Positions 1 through 12,877 are shown, numbered from the stretch's first letter. The stretch is DNA of 64,000 bases from Liolophura sinensis (GCF_032854445.1 NC_088307.1:9746017-9810016); one strand, 5' to 3'. The notes: generated by a model from the sequence alone, not told the origin. Numbers and translations are program-made.

Positions 1-471
1 TAGCTGTATGGGGTTCCAGCCAGGGGGCATTGGCTGTCTGGTAATGAGCATGGTAATGGGCCGTCTCCCACTACCTTACTTCTCCTGTTGGTTGGGGCAG
101 TTGCAGGGACAGCACTAGTGCTTGTGGTGGTGTTTTTTGTATGTATGAATGTATGTATCTTCACTTGGCAAACTACAAGATGCTTTATCTTGTTTTATAT
201 GTATATTGATGTATTTTTCGATTGGACTCTGAAGTATATGTTTCCTATATATTGTTTTCTTTGTGAAGGCATTGGAGAAGAACAGTTTCATTGTAAATTG
301 ACCCAAGCTACCTTCAATGAATAAAAGATATTATTATTATTATTACTAATAATTGTTAAATACAAGTGTGAGATAATACTTCAGTTCTACAAAGTGTAAG
401 TTATGATTTTTCATCTATTTTAATTGTAACTAATGAGTAATAATTATGTCTTCAATTTTTATGCTTGACAG

Positions 472-3400
472 AATCATATCAAGTTATTTCCGAAGTGTAC
501 TGAAAGTGTTTGGGATCACTATGGAAGTGAGAGGCAAGGAAAACCTTAAGTCAGAGAAGTCGTGTATTTTAGTCTGTAATCATCAAAGCTCACTGGATTT
601 GCTAGGTATGGAACATATCTTTTTGATTTGTTAAAATGTATCAGTTTTTCTATGCTGACAGTTGGTTACCAGGTTTATGGCTAATGGAAACCAGGTTTAG
701 CAAGGAAATCCAAAAAAGACAAATGTATAAAAGGTTGCATTTATCATATTTGGATGGCTCGAAAACTAACCTCATGTTATGTCATAGCTGCTTCCATGTG
801 ACAAGGGAAATAATTCAGATGAGACCTATTGGTATGCTATCTTAAAAGACGGAAAGATCAGCTTTAATGTTTTACATAACCGTTGGGTTTCCTCCTGTAA
901 GAAATGTCTGAAAGTCATTTGATTGGTCAGATACGAAACCAATCAGATTTTCAATGTGTAGTAAAATGGGGGCTGTCTCCCCCTCCCCCCCCTTTTTTTT
1001 TATCGTTCATTTTTCTCTTTACAAGGCCAGAAAAAGTTAGACTGAATTTGTGGACATTGGAAGTATCAGAAGAAATGTCGCTGTATTGATTCATCATGTT
1101 GAACATTCCAACTACAAAAAATATGTATTAAATGGTAACCAAAACAGAGCATCGTTGGGACACGACCCTGTCACCAATGTGGTCGCTGTGAGTTTATGAC
1201 CACCTCATACCGTCTTCTTCTCCGGTTGTACTTTGGATGGTTTGACAACTGCAGATGGTTCTGGGTGCCATGCCCCCCCCCCCCTCTTCCCACCACAGGC
1301 CACCATTGTGTCGTTGAAATATTTTTCTGGAAAAAGTATGGCAAGAAACACCAATCAGATAAGTGAATAAATAAGTAATTTAACCTTTGCTTAACCATTT
1401 GTTTTTTCCTGTTAGGCATGATGGAAATCTGGCCAGATCGCTGTACAAGTTTGGCCAAAATGGAACTGAAATATGCCGGCCCGTTTGGCCTGGCGGCTTG
1501 GCTGGCAGGCACGGTCTTTATCGACAGACTTAACAGAGAAAGGGCTAAAGACACCATGGACAAGACAGTTAAACTTCTCAAGGAAAAAAATGTAAATCCT
1601 CTCTGATGTTCCTAATATATCAGTTTGTGTGTTAAAAACAAATATATTTTTCTTGTTTTTTTTTTATTTTTATTATTTTGATCTAGCATATTGAAACCCA
1701 CAACTATTTTCTTTTTGATCATTTTTGCTTGCGTCAAAACAGAACAGCAAATTTTTTGTATATCTTGAGAATCTTTTTGTTAAATAAACATTGTGATCTG
1801 AGATGACTGAAAAAAAAGAAAATCTAAGTATTAATATTAGTTTTTAAGTTCATGTCAAAATTTATACTGTAATTTAATACTTTGCATCCTAGAAGTTCAA
1901 CAATATTTTTCAGATTTGAAAATTTTTATCTAAATTCTGAAATCGTTGTAATGAACCAAGAAAAGTCTAATATCTGCACAAGAAGACAGTATCTTGTGTT
2001 CATGATGTTTTTAATTTCTGTGTGATCTCACACGTGATAGGCCCTTGGTTTAAGTAGTGACCCTTGTTAAAAGGTAGGATTATAAAAAAAACCTGAGGAT
2101 TCTAAAACTGCTTTTTACAGCTAAAACATGTAAAAGTGAAGTAATTCCATATGTATTTTGTTGCAGATAAAACTGTGGGTATTTCCAGAAGGAACACGCA
2201 ACCATGGCGGCGCCATGCTGCCCTTTAAGAAAGGTGCTTTTCATTTAGCAGTTCAGGCCCAGGTGTGTTATATTCTTCTGATAATACATGCGCTTCTTGA
2301 AGAACGTATCAAAATTCATGAGTATGGCACTAAACAAGGCTCAGATAAAATCATTCATGATGGATCATGTTATGATGAGGCATTCTTTATTATTCCGTAA
2401 ACAAATCAACAGATCCGCGTCACTCAGAGGTTTTAAAGGAAAAGGCCTCTGAAAATCAAAGTAGGCGTCACTAAATTTAACACTTAAAACTATGCGTTAA
2501 TATACTTTATTTTTTTTTAGATTTTTGGGAAAAGAGGTAAAAGCATTTTAGGGGCCTCCGTGTCTCAGTTGGTTAGCGCGCTAGTGCAGCATAATGACCC
2601 AGGAGACTCTCACCAATGGGGTCGCTGTGAGTTCAAGTCCAGCTCATGCTGGCTTTCTCTCCAGCCGTACGTGTGAAGGTCTGCCAGTAACCTGCGGATG
2701 ATCATGGGTTTCCCCCGGGCTCTGCCCTGTTTCGTCCCACCATAATGTTGACCGCCTCAGTATAAGTGAAATATTCTTGAGTACGGCGTAAAACACCAAT
2801 CAAATAAATAAATAAATAAAAGCATTCAAACGCTTGAATTCTGAAGTAGGCTTTGTACTATCAGAGTTTAGGAACTCTGATCACGACACAATGTTGGAAT
2901 AACTCTTTTTACCCATGAGTAAAAGGTTACTGAAATAATGTTCCCAAAACTTCCTTTCTTCTGATGAACAAATTCTTTTTTCTGGAAAAAAAAAGGTGAG
3001 GTGACATCATAGTTCCTAGATACTGTCAGTATGTCTCATAAAGCTCACCATAGTATTCAAATATTTCAGTGCCTTTCAACACTTAAAATGAAAGTAGTTT
3101 TATGTATAGTTTTGAGTTGTCTGTATGATGAACCTTATTTCATATTTCAGCTTTCTTTTACTTTAATCTTGAGGTATTTTATATCACCTAAAGTGTGTTA
3201 TGTAGAAACTTTTTTTTCCTGATAATCAAACTTCAGGAAAAGCTTTTTCAGTGTCCCAGTAAGGTGGACAAATCAGCCTGAATTAAGGGATTCATGAAAG
3301 GGAAACCTAAAAGGAAGGTTATGGTTTTATGAAAAATGGAAAAAAGTGATGTTGAAAATAAAATATGAATCAAAATCATTTCGAGACATATTTTATATCT

Positions 3401-6103
3401 CTTAATAGACCCTGTAAGTTGTGCATATTTTTCCATTAGTGGTCGGAAGTATTCGGACATAACGTCATCAATGAACTTATTGGGAATCCGGGACCTGTTT
3501 AGTGGGCGTCAATTCAGGCTCTCCCCCAACAAGGTTATTTTGACGGATATCACCATTGACATCTCCACAGGAAGCTACGTAATATCTGGACTGACCACTG
3601 GGTCTTGAGGGAAACTGTAGTTTAAAGCCATTTTACTTCCCAAGAAAGCTGAGAAGTTTTTTTGATACTTTTACATCTTAGGCCACATCATATACTCCAT
3701 ACTGTAATTCTTCGACCTTTTCGCAGGTTTGCAAGGTGTTTGTTCAAGTATATTCTGAAGGCATTATTCTGTGCTGACTGCTAAAATTGTACTTTTTGTG
3801 AAGCCTTAAAATTGGCCAATCCAACCAATGTAGTTTTGTCTCAAAAATCAGATTGAAAAATGTACATAAATTGCACTGAATGTTTCTCTGTCACTTGTGG
3901 AAAGGTTGCAGGAGTAGGGTATTAAGAAAATAATTAATCAAAACATTTTATGTATCCATTCGTGTATCAGTTAATGATAAACTTCATGGTGGTGAAATAC
4001 GGTACTGGTGTACCTACCACTGGCTTAAAAAACTGGAACTAGTTTCAGTCTTCTCAGGTGTGTATTCTTCCAGGACTGTCAGATTGATTTACTGATGATG
4101 CTTTTTGATTAACAGGTTCCTGTAGTCCCAATTGTGTTCTCATCGTACTCTGAATTTTACAGCAAAAGAGAGCATCGATTTGGCACAGGTAAAAAATCTT
4201 TAGGATTTGCATTGTTTTTCTCAGAACGTTATGCTTTTACAGTTAAGCTGACACCAAAAGATGTTAAAATGGAGTAATAATAAAACTGGAAATCCACCTT
4301 TTTAGTTCGGCTTCAAAAACAGAAAGCAGTCTTAAACTACATGTTAGGGGTGGTTTAAATAAATAGAGAAATAACTACAGAAAGGTTTTTAATTAATTCT
4401 TTCACTGAAAGCCACCTGTAAATGTAATGTAGGACACTGTTAGCATTTTGGGGATTCAAGGTCTACTTTTAATTTCTTGTTTTTTCCTGCCCAACTTGTA
4501 AATGTAATTGGCATGCCATCACTCAGTTTTTATCAGGAAAACTCTTAATTTCTGTTCTTCTTAAAAGCAGTTAACAAGGGAAACTGTGCAGTAAATATTT
4601 ATAGAAATATAACTAAAACTACCCTACACAATAAAAGATGAAATTTGCCTTGGTTTGTGAAAAAAAGTCAATTCAGTCTAGACTATCCAACATCGTTCAA
4701 CTTTGTTGATTCAGTAAGTACAATGCTACTGAGGTAATTTTGGTCCTACAGATAAGATAAGTCAACATTGTCCAACACTGTTGTTGTGTGTTGAACTGTG
4801 TTGAGGTGTGTTTTTTTTTACCAAACTTTCGATAAATGCATGAGACACAATGACGAGATGAGGATCATTGAATGGAATCCGGCGTAAAACACCAATCAAA
4901 TAAATAAATAAATTCTAGGAGGCATTGCCTGGACGCTCATCCTTGGCTGCAGGCAGATGTTCCGCGGGTAATAAAATCAGTCCAAAGAAAGATATGGACT
5001 GGAGTTGCTGTCTGATATTTATATGTATCATCCCCGTTCATATAACAAACTGTCTCATCATGAGACCAGTATCTCTCTTTTGCCTTTAGCGCCACAATTT
5101 TGCTCAGGTCACGTGCCTTAATACGGTCACATTATTTTTACACACCCGCTGATTGGCTACATTCACTCAACTTGACTCATCTTGTTGGCAAAAAATACAA
5201 ATGCACATTTCAGATGCAGCAAAGTTGGATGGTGTTGAGTGTTGTTGAATGGAGTTGAAGACCCTGTCCAGACTACTCAACACGGCTCAACTCGTGGACA
5301 CATGTTGAGTCAACAAGAGTTGAGTCAACAAGAGTTGAGTTACGTTGGGTAGTCTGGATGGGGTCTTTAGTGTATTGTGTAATATGGTAAATGTTAAACA
5401 AAATGTTAGGGGTGATATCTCAAATAGTATGAAATGTATTGATGTGAAGCTTTACATGCATACAAAGTACATTGACACAAAGTCGGGGTAGGGGTGGTGT
5501 TCCATTGCTGATGCTCCGTGTTTATACTAATTACTGTAAATTATCAAATTCACTAGTTCAGTACGTCACGTATTGAGCTCAAGTTTTGCACTCATGTGTC
5601 TCCCGCAGTCAAGCTCTTTGGTGGCCTTGCTACCAAGTCTAAGTTATTTTGTCTGATTTTGAGGGTTTTTATGAATTACTTGCTTTTCAAGGCTTTCTGA
5701 TCACATAAATATGTCCGCAAAAGGAAAAATTGTTGCAATAATCCAAATTTTCTACCAGTTAGACAATTTAAAGTTTTTTTTTTATACCTTCCACTGAAAA
5801 AAGATTCATTCTACTCGTAAAACAACAGTTTATATTGTTGTGGCCTTACCCTGGAAGTGTTGATGGTTATATATGTATTCCTTGTGTCTAAGGCTTAAAA
5901 TTGACAAGCTTGATATTTGCCTGTCTCTTCCTTTTACAGGAAAATTCATCATTACTGTCTTACCTCCCCTTTCTACACAAGGACTCCAAGAGGGAGATGT
6001 CATTGAATTAACAGAGAGAATTCGATCTCAAATGCTGTCTGTCTTCAACCAAAGTTCACTAGAAACCACACAAGTGAAACTAACCAATGGCATAAGGAAC
6101 TAG
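472..6103 (+). CDS. AGPAT1/2-like: 1-acyl-sn-glycerol-3-phosphate acyltransferase, AGPAT1/2 type (3' five exons)
   Basis: Transfers an acyl chain to lysophosphatidic acid to make phosphatidic acid at the ER membrane, in glycerolipid synthesis. Exons 472-605, 1416-1591, 2167-2262, 4116-4188 and 5940-6103 (stop TAG) all have AG/GT borders and join in one frame, giving about 213 residues. Visible family motifs in order: NHQSSLD (the NHX4D catalytic motif) at the end of the first exon; [11 protein letters not shown] and FIDR in the second; FPEGTRN (EGTR, phosphate binding) in the third; VPVVPIV in the fourth. Human AGPAT1 is 283 aa, so about 70 N-terminal residues with the first membrane span are missing; the first exon starts two bases into a codon, so at least one exon lies upstream. 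The hydrophobic stretch coded at 76-138 ends at a GTATGT, but its phase does not fit, so I did not join it. Introns hold SINEs and a MITE-like element. An AATAAA lies at 6692. Confidence 0.92.
1150..1378 (+). repeat. Degenerate SINE-1 copy in AGPAT intron
   Basis: Matches the tRNA-derived SINE described at 2551, from the caccaatgtggtcgctgtgag head region to the caccaatcagataa tail, but with many substitutions and a poly-C run. It ends about 38 bases before the 1416 exon, so it sits close to a splice acceptor. Confidence 0.7.
2551..2816 (+). repeat. SINE-1, full-length tRNA-derived SINE
   Basis: The head has pol III promoter boxes: box A in tgtctcagttggttagcgcg and a box B-like gagttcaagtcc. 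A conserved core follows (cctgcggatg..catgggttt; ataagtgaaatattcttgag) and the copy ends in aataaataaa. The direct repeat taaaagcatt (2538-2547 and 2817-2826) is a target-site duplication, so this is a retrotransposed copy. I treat it as the reference for SINE-1 here. Confidence 0.93.
4677..5358. mobile_element. Probable MITE/foldback element with GTTGAG-rich termini
   Basis: The left end reads tctagactatccaacatcg; the right end reads gttgggtagtctgga, its imperfect inverse. Both ends continue inward into repeated gttgag/ctcaac units (cluster 5205-5345). There is no ORF. A SINE-1 tail (4862-4914) is embedded. This may be a non-autonomous DNA element; no clear target duplication was seen. Confidence 0.45.
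4862..4914 (+). repeat. SINE-1 tail fragment
   Basis: Only the 3' end is present (ggcgtaaaacaccaatcaaa followed by taaataaataaa), a strongly 5'-truncated copy inside the element at 4677-5358. Confidence 0.75.
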
Positions 6104-8875
6104 TGCTTTGAAAACTGTTCATTGGATGGTGATCCGACAGCAGTGAGAGCTGGAAGACGTTTTGACCCTTCAGGACGATGACAGTGACATGAAAGAAAAA
6201 AAAACCTCCACACAACAGAAGCCATTTTGGTTTTTTGTTGTTTTGAAACAAGACTTGTGTGTATATACATGTACATTGTAATTATAAAACTTATAAAGTG
6301 ATGTCTGGTTCCAACAGTGTATAATTTTGAGAATCAATGAGAAATCTATAAAGCTATTGGCTGTTTCTAGTATATTAGATCTGTTACGGTCAATGCGTAT
6401 AAAGCTGGCTATATAGCATCTGTGATAGTTGTGCTGTTCACTTGCTGTACAGCAGGCATGCTGTTTTTTTCCTCCTTTTTCTAACCAGCAGGTATGCTAA
6501 GTAGGAGATAAACTATTAAACGTTTTACCTGCTACATGTATGAATGAACGGATGAAACCTTATATTTGTTTTACTGTTTATTGTTTTGCTGTTTTTTTTT
6601 TTGGTTTTTTTTTTTGCTACATGGCAGATGATTGTGTTCTGCTGTTTTCTATCCGAGTAGCTTACTAGCAGACATACATATCTTGTTGATAAATAAACAG
6701 GATTTTGGGACTTGTTCATTTGCAGCAATGGCACTGTTTTATTTCTTATTTGTTTTTTGTTTTTGATGGTTATGTCACATTAGAAAATATTTTTTCTTTA
6801 TTATTTTCTTCCTTGCTGTGCTGCTAATGTGCAAATTGGTGAATAGGTTTGTTTTGCTGTTTAAATACCAAATTCCAAATTAATGCCCTTTTTGTTGTTG
6901 AGTGTAAAATGAAATAGTAAGCTTTTTTCATTGATTTTGTAGATAAGAGATTGTGTTTTAGGACCTCATGATTTTTTGATTTGATTTTAGGTAGGAATTA
7001 CCCATTTTCTTCTTATTTGTTTTATTTTTTGTTGTGGATCATGTTGGATGTGTCAAAGGAATGGGCACATCCAGGCAAAGCTTTGGATAAACTGAATTTT
7101 AGGTCCAGTACATGTATTCAAGCGTGGTCTTACTCCTCTGTCAGCCAGTCAACAGTAGTTACGTGCTCCTTTAAGGTTAACTTACTGGTTACTCATTGGC
7201 TGACTGTGGATATAGGATCCAGCAGGTTAAAGCAGCTGTATTGACTAGATTTTGACTGCACAAACCTCTCACTGCGCAATATCCAGGCTTATTATCTTGC
7301 ATCACAGCAAGCAGTGAACATTTTGCATCCTTTCTGATCTGTAATAAACATTTGAATATTCATTTTGTTTATCCTGACGTATACGGGATTGTAATTTGGG
7401 AGCTTTTCAGTAAAGCTTTCCAGTATTGTTAAAAATATGTTCATTGAGTGTACTGTATTTTAGCAATCTTTTCTCAAGCTGCGGACAGTGAAACTTCCAG
7501 AGAAGTCAGTGTTAAATCCAAGGTTTGCAAATGGGGAGGTTAGGGTAACCCTTTGATACCAGTTAGATTTAGGGGCCTACACTGCATGTCTATAGCCTTG
7601 TCAGCATTGTCCATACCCATAAGTGCTCGGTGGTGTGAAAATAAGTTAATCCCCCTGCGCTTTTATGTTCTGATAGCTCGGGACAAATGTGGTAGAGTTA
7701 TGAGGTATTGCAGCAAAATGTACTGGTCTCGGCACTTTGCGAAAAGATGGCAGAATCACTGTAACTCTACTAATGCTCCATAAAAGGCCCCTACTTTAAA
7801 GGTGTTTTTGGAGATTTTTTTGGAATTTTTTTTATTATTTTTTTTCTCTAAATGTCAATTTTCTAAAAAAATCCAAATCTTTTTCTTTTAGCCAGAATGA
7901 AATATGAAAATTCCCAACCGACCTGCACTAATCTTGATATATTGGGTCAAATTTTTTAGAGGATCTTTTTTTCTTTTTGGGGGGCGGCTTTCTTTTGGCC
8001 ATGCTCTTTTCTTTTTTGCTAAACCAAAATTCGGGATTTGTTTGGCTTTGTATATTTAATTATTCTAATATCATTTACCAGTATACTGAAATGTGAATAT
8101 AGATCAGACCATATTCAATCCAGAGGTCAAGAAATGTTTTATTTTATGCCTTAACCTTTAGGAAGGTATTAATGTGGGTGCTTTTTACTTTGCATTGGTC
8201 AAATTTGAGTTTAATATGGACACTGTTTAGGATTTACGTTTATGCAATGGCGGGGAAAACGTCTGCTCCACAGGTCTTTTTAATTATTCATTTATTTAAA
8301 GCGCACGCTAATAAATTGAAGTTTTTCAGGAAAACTTTTGTGTTTAGTTTGCAGAAAATGCATGCTGAAGTGTGTGTTTTTTAAAATCAAATCTTTGTTG
8401 CCCACAATAGAAAGGTGTCTCGTTTTTCACAAACGTTGTTTGTCTTATTCTCTCTTTAGACAAGGTGGTTCATTTTTTTGAAAGGTTTTTCTTCGCAAGG
8501 TTCAGGATCAATTCAACAAAGCCAAATTGACTGAAATCAAAATTGATAGCGTTACTTTTAGAATGCTCAGTTTGCTCTTAAAATTTTGGTAGAATTTTTT
8601 TAATTGGCTTGCTATTAACTAATGTCTTTATTTTTGCTCTTAGGGTCCAAGTTGAAAAAGTGAAAGAAGACTTTAACGTGAAGTATACGTTACATGAAAG
8701 ACCATTGTACATATTTTTTTTTCAAATTTTTAAAACTTATAGCCTATTCTAATGTTTTAAAACCATTTTACTCGGTTGGAAACATTGAACTAATGTCCTG
8801 GGCAGTGTTTAATGGTCATTCATGATATATAAATCATTTTATTGTTTTCATTGCCTTTAAGTGACATTTAAGCTG
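6104..8875. other. AGPAT 3' UTR and gene-free sequence
   Basis: After the AGPAT stop the sequence is T-rich, with an AATAAA at 6692-6697 that could end the transcript. Beyond that I see only short unconserved ORFs and T-runs, with no recognisable exon or repeat family. Confidence 0.6.
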
Positions 8876-9110
8876 GCTTGGTTGACTACAGCGTTGTTAC
8901 GTCTTGCCGCAAGCGATCGCGGCATGACTCATGAGGTCGCAGGTTCGAAACTTGCTTGCCACGTTTTGTTTCAAGTGGGTTAAGTCCGGAGGTTTGTCAG
9001 CCACCTGTCGACGGTCGGTGGTTTACTCCGGGCACTCTGCACTGACCTGGTTTTCGCTGTACAAGTGTAACCTCCTTTAGTACAAGCAGCATTGGACACA
9101 ACCCTAATTC
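8876..9110 (+). repeat. tRNA-derived SINE, divergent family
   Basis: It has a box B-like aggtcgcaggttcgaaac followed by a molluscan-type core (tcggtggtttactccgggc). It differs from SINE-1 in the head and lacks the AATA tail, so it looks like an older or separate family. Confidence 0.55.
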
Positions 9111-10018
9111 CTTTTCGCATATGAAAGAGCAGCTTTAAGTGCATTTTATGCATGTTTTTAAAAAAACTACATTGTGGAACTGGCCGTTGTCAGGGCTTCA
9201 CAAAAAGTATAATATTAGCAGGATATTACACAGAATTTACTCGAATAAGCCCCTCGCAAACATGTGAAATGGTTGAAGAAATTACAATAATTAAATACTG
9301 AAATGGCTTTACGGAAGTGGTGACTTATATAGTCAAGCAGACTTATATCCCTGATACATTGGGGGTAATATCACACACAGTCATAACATATATTATGTAT
9401 GTTCTTAAGGTATCATAACATGTCATGGCAGGAGAAATAATATTCTGGTGTTTCCTAGACAGTAGTTAAAGGAAAAGAAAGGAAAAATACAACTGAGAAA
9501 TGAAAGTTGTTGTCAACCGATGCGCCACGGAAAGTTGTATTTAAAAACACCTTTGTTTTGAATAGAATTGGATGCATTTAGACATTTGAGTTACAAGGTG
9601 CGTTTATGCTGGCTTGTGGACAGTGCTACTGTATTAACGGACAGAAAAGCTCTTCATCTGTATTGATGCTCGATGCGTGGGAGCTGCAGAAATTTTGTCG
9701 CACCTAGCAGGCGATAGGAATATCAATAAGAAATCCAAACTAGTTCTCTGGTGATGATATCACATCACCAGACCTAGTTTGGCTTTCTTTTTGATATTCA
9801 TCGAAGCTCGGTGCGACATGTTAAAGTTGACCAATATTAAGGCCTTTGGCATGTGGGAAGGTCTGCAGCAACCTATGAATGGTCGTGGGTTACCCACGGG
9901 CTCTGCCCCAGTGTCCTCCCGCCAATGATTCTGGTCGCGATCGTATAAATGAAATTATTCTGGAGTACGGCGTATAACACCAATAAAATACAGGAAACAG
10001 TAATGTCCTTTTGATCAC
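9111..10018. other. Gene-free stretch with a SINE-1 3' half at 9848-9992
   Basis: No coding signal was found. The right part contains a SINE-1 core and tail (gtgggaaggtctgcagcaac to ggcgtataacaccaataaaa). A short inverted repeat, ctggtgatgat..atcacatcaccag, is present near 9750. Confidence 0.6.
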
Positions 10019-10616
10019 ACAAAGGTTTGTCTGGCAGAGTATAGATGAGGTAGTTGTAGAATGGGATCAGTTATGTATTTGCAATTAGCCTCTGTCAGAT
10101 CGTCGTTGTTGTTGCTGACGATACCAAGGTATTGTTACGACCCAAACTGTCTGTATTATAAAGAGATGGCTTGTTCGAAATACACGACAGTTTTAGCCGC
10201 ACCAAAACGAGCAGATTTTATTTTTTCACCAATTTATTAGGTTTAACAAGAACGGATAACAAGACTTATACAGCTACTAAAGTACTTAAGTTTTACAAGA
10301 AAGGATAGCAGTATCTATACAAATACTAAAGTCCTTACAGTGTACAACGGTGTCAAGTCCAAACGTACGCATATACTCCACAATGCTTAAAAATGCACAG
10401 AGGGTAATATTCACAAGAGGGGAGAAGTCCACAGTATTAACTGAGTGTATGACGAAATATACACAAAATTCCACAGACAGGGTCCGTGTACTAATAAGCA
10501 CTGTGTACACAAGAGCCAAATTAAATATACAAGTTCAGACTGAACAAGTGCTCGGTGGAGGTATCACAAAGCCAGAGGCTATAAAGACACTAATATTCAG
10601 CATAAAAGGCCTACTA
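10019..10616. repeat. Left copy of gap-flanking ~600 bp duplication
   Basis: Nearly identical to 10817-11410, with scattered substitutions and small indels (for example tttgtctggcagagt versus tttatctggcggagt). It runs exactly up to the N gap. See the finding on a probable unmerged contig overlap. Confidence 0.85.
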
Positions 10617-10816
10617 NNNNNNNNNNNNNNNNNNNNNNNNNNNNNNNNNNNNNNNNNNNNNNNNNNNNNNNNNNNNNNNNNNNNNNNNNNNNNNNNNNNN
10701 NNNNNNNNNNNNNNNNNNNNNNNNNNNNNNNNNNNNNNNNNNNNNNNNNNNNNNNNNNNNNNNNNNNNNNNNNNNNNNNNNNNNNNNNNNNNNNNNNNNN
10801 NNNNNNNNNNNNNNNN
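10617..10816. other. Assembly gap (200 N)
   Basis: A run of exactly 200 N, a conventional scaffold gap size, so the true distance is unknown. Confidence 1.
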
Positions 10817-11410
10817 AGGTTTATCTGGCGGAGTATAGATGAGGTTGTAGAATGGGATCAGTTATATATTTGCAATTAGCCTCTGTCAGATCGTCGTTGT
10901 TGTTGCTGACGATACCAAGGTATTGTTACGACCCAAACTGTCTGTATTATAAAGAGATGGCTTGTTCGAAATACACGACAGTTTAGCCGCACAAGAAAAG
11001 TAACCAAAGCCAGCAGATTTTATTTTTCAACAATTTATTAGGTTTAACAAGAACGGATAACAAGACTTATACAACTACTAAAGTACTTAAGTTTAACAAG
11101 AAAGGATAGCAGTATCTATACAAATTTTAAAGTACTTACATGTACAACGGTGTCAAGTCCAAACGCACGCATATACTCCACAATGCTTAAAAATGCACAG
11201 AGGCAATATTCACAAGGGGAAAGTCCACGGTATAACTGAGTGTATGACGAAATATACACAAAATTCCACAGACAGGGTCCGTGTACTAATAAGCACTGTG
11301 TACACAAGAGCACAAATTAAATATACAAGTTCAGACTGAACAAGTGATCGGTGGAGATATCACAAGCCAGAGGCTATAAAGACACTAAAATTCAGCATAA
11401 AAGGCTACTA
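10817..11410. repeat. Right copy of gap-flanking ~600 bp duplication
   Basis: Begins exactly at the gap edge and repeats 10021-10616, then continues into unique sequence containing the promoter-like region at 11487-11580. Confidence 0.85.
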
Positions 11411-11486
11411 AAGTAACACACAGCGAAAGCATCCAAAACGCTCAATAATTCTCCTTTCTCCTCCATTGACCTGCTTTCATAGGTCT

Positions 11487-11580
11487 TATATAGACTGGTG
11501 GAATTTTCTAGAAAAAGAAAATTCTTGAACACTTGTTGTAAACAAACAGGCCCCCGAACTGAGCGTATTCTGGAACATTC
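11487..11580 (-). promoter_or_regulatory. Heat-shock-type promoter: TATA box with clustered heat-shock elements
   Basis: On the minus strand a TATATAA (11487-11493) is preceded by three heat-shock-element-like blocks of alternating GAA/TTC at two-base spacing: 11501-11513 (gaattttctagaa), 11517-11529 (gaaaattcttgaa) and 11568-11580 (ttctggaacattc). This is the order and spacing known for heat-inducible animal promoters. Transcription would run towards the N gap. No protein was recognised downstream: the first minus-strand ATG gives only about 15 codons. It could drive a heat-shock gene whose body lies in the gap, a noncoding first exon, or a retroelement LTR. Confidence 0.5.
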
Positions 11581-11589
11581 TAAGGCAGA

Positions 11590-12339
11590 GGCAGACAGCA
11601 GGCCCTGAACTCAGCATATAAAACAGAGGCAAAGCTAAATTTAGAAGCTGACGGCAGTTGTCCACATAACAGTATGCACAAAAATAATAGGGACTTAAGG
11701 AATCGTATGACATGAAAAAGTTTTTTAAAATTATTTTTTGTATTAGAACACTGAACGAAATTGTTCAGATTTCAAAGCGTTGATGTCAATCTGATTAAAG
11801 TCCGATAACAGCTCCAAATACTTACTTATTCACTATGTTGATCTGAAGTAACATCTTATTTTCAGTCGGTCCGCGCCATGTTGCATGCCGTATTTCGGAA
11901 GACGAAGTCGGGCGAGGCTGACTTGATTTGTTCCAGAAAAAAGTCTTCTGTCTTCACGAATTCAGCTGTTCCGCTTCCAGAAGCTCATTCCAAGCTGGAA
12001 AAAGAGTCTATATAAATCGAATCTTGTTGATTTTACTGGGTGCTTTGAAAACGACGCTACTGATTTGCTGGACGAACAGGTCGTGCATCAAATTACTGGA
12101 TGACCCGTGCTTACACCATGCTATACTTTACACGTCGGCAGTATAAAAAGGAAAGGTTGGAAACGCCAACCCACCTTACTCTACCTCATCTACGGTGAAT
12201 GGACTAGTCGAAATTAAGCATTAATAAGCCGCCAATTCTCGGCACACTTTTCCTCCACTAATCTTATCCAACACATTCGAGCTGCCATTCTCAATGCTAT
12301 AATAATACAGAGCTTTTACAATGGGCAAATTAGTTTCAT
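11590..12339. other. Gene-free stretch
   Basis: Only short ORFs without recognisable domains; no repeat family was identified. Confidence 0.5.
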
Positions 12340-12845
12340 GAACTGTAAGTGAGTCAGTACGACGTGAAACCCCAAGCACTCACTCACTCACTCACTATAA
12401 CTGAGTCAGTACGACGTTAAACCCCAAGCACTCTCTCCACTCACTCGCTATACTGAGTCAGTACGACGTTAAACCCCAAGCACTCCTCACTCACTATAAC
12501 TGTCAGTTCGACATTAAACGCCAAGCACTCACTCACTTCGCTATACTGAGTCAGTACGACGTTAAACCCAAATACTCTCTCACTCACTATAACAGAGTCA
12601 GTACGACTTTAAACCCCAAGCACTCTCTCACTCACTCACTATAACTGAGTCAAGTACGACGTTAAACCCCAAATACTCTCTTCACTCAACTATAACTGAG
12701 TGAGCTCAACATTAACGCCAAGCACTCACTCACTCACACACTATAACTGAGTCAGTACGACGTTAAACCCCAAGCACTCTCCACTCACTATAACTGTCAG
12801 TTCGACATTAAACGCCAAGCACTCACTTTCTCACTATAACTGAGT
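12340..12845. repeat. Minisatellite built from a SINE-2 tail
   Basis: About ten imperfect units of 45-55 bp, each containing gagtcagtacgacgttaaac, then cccaagcactc and a run of cact. The same words form the 3' tail of SINE-2 (compare 51475-51525), so the array seems to be an expanded SINE tail. Confidence 0.85.
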
Positions 12846-12877
12846 CAAATTTTGAGATTAGGCTTGTAAGTTGATAG

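Noticed and set aside
76..138. Hydrophobic stretch followed by GTATGT as the AGPAT first exon
   Set aside because: It ends on a whole codon, but the 472 exon needs two carried bases. The phase does not match.
10350..10838. 162-codon ORF across the gap
   Set aside because: About 67 codons are unknown (N); the frame through the gap is meaningless.
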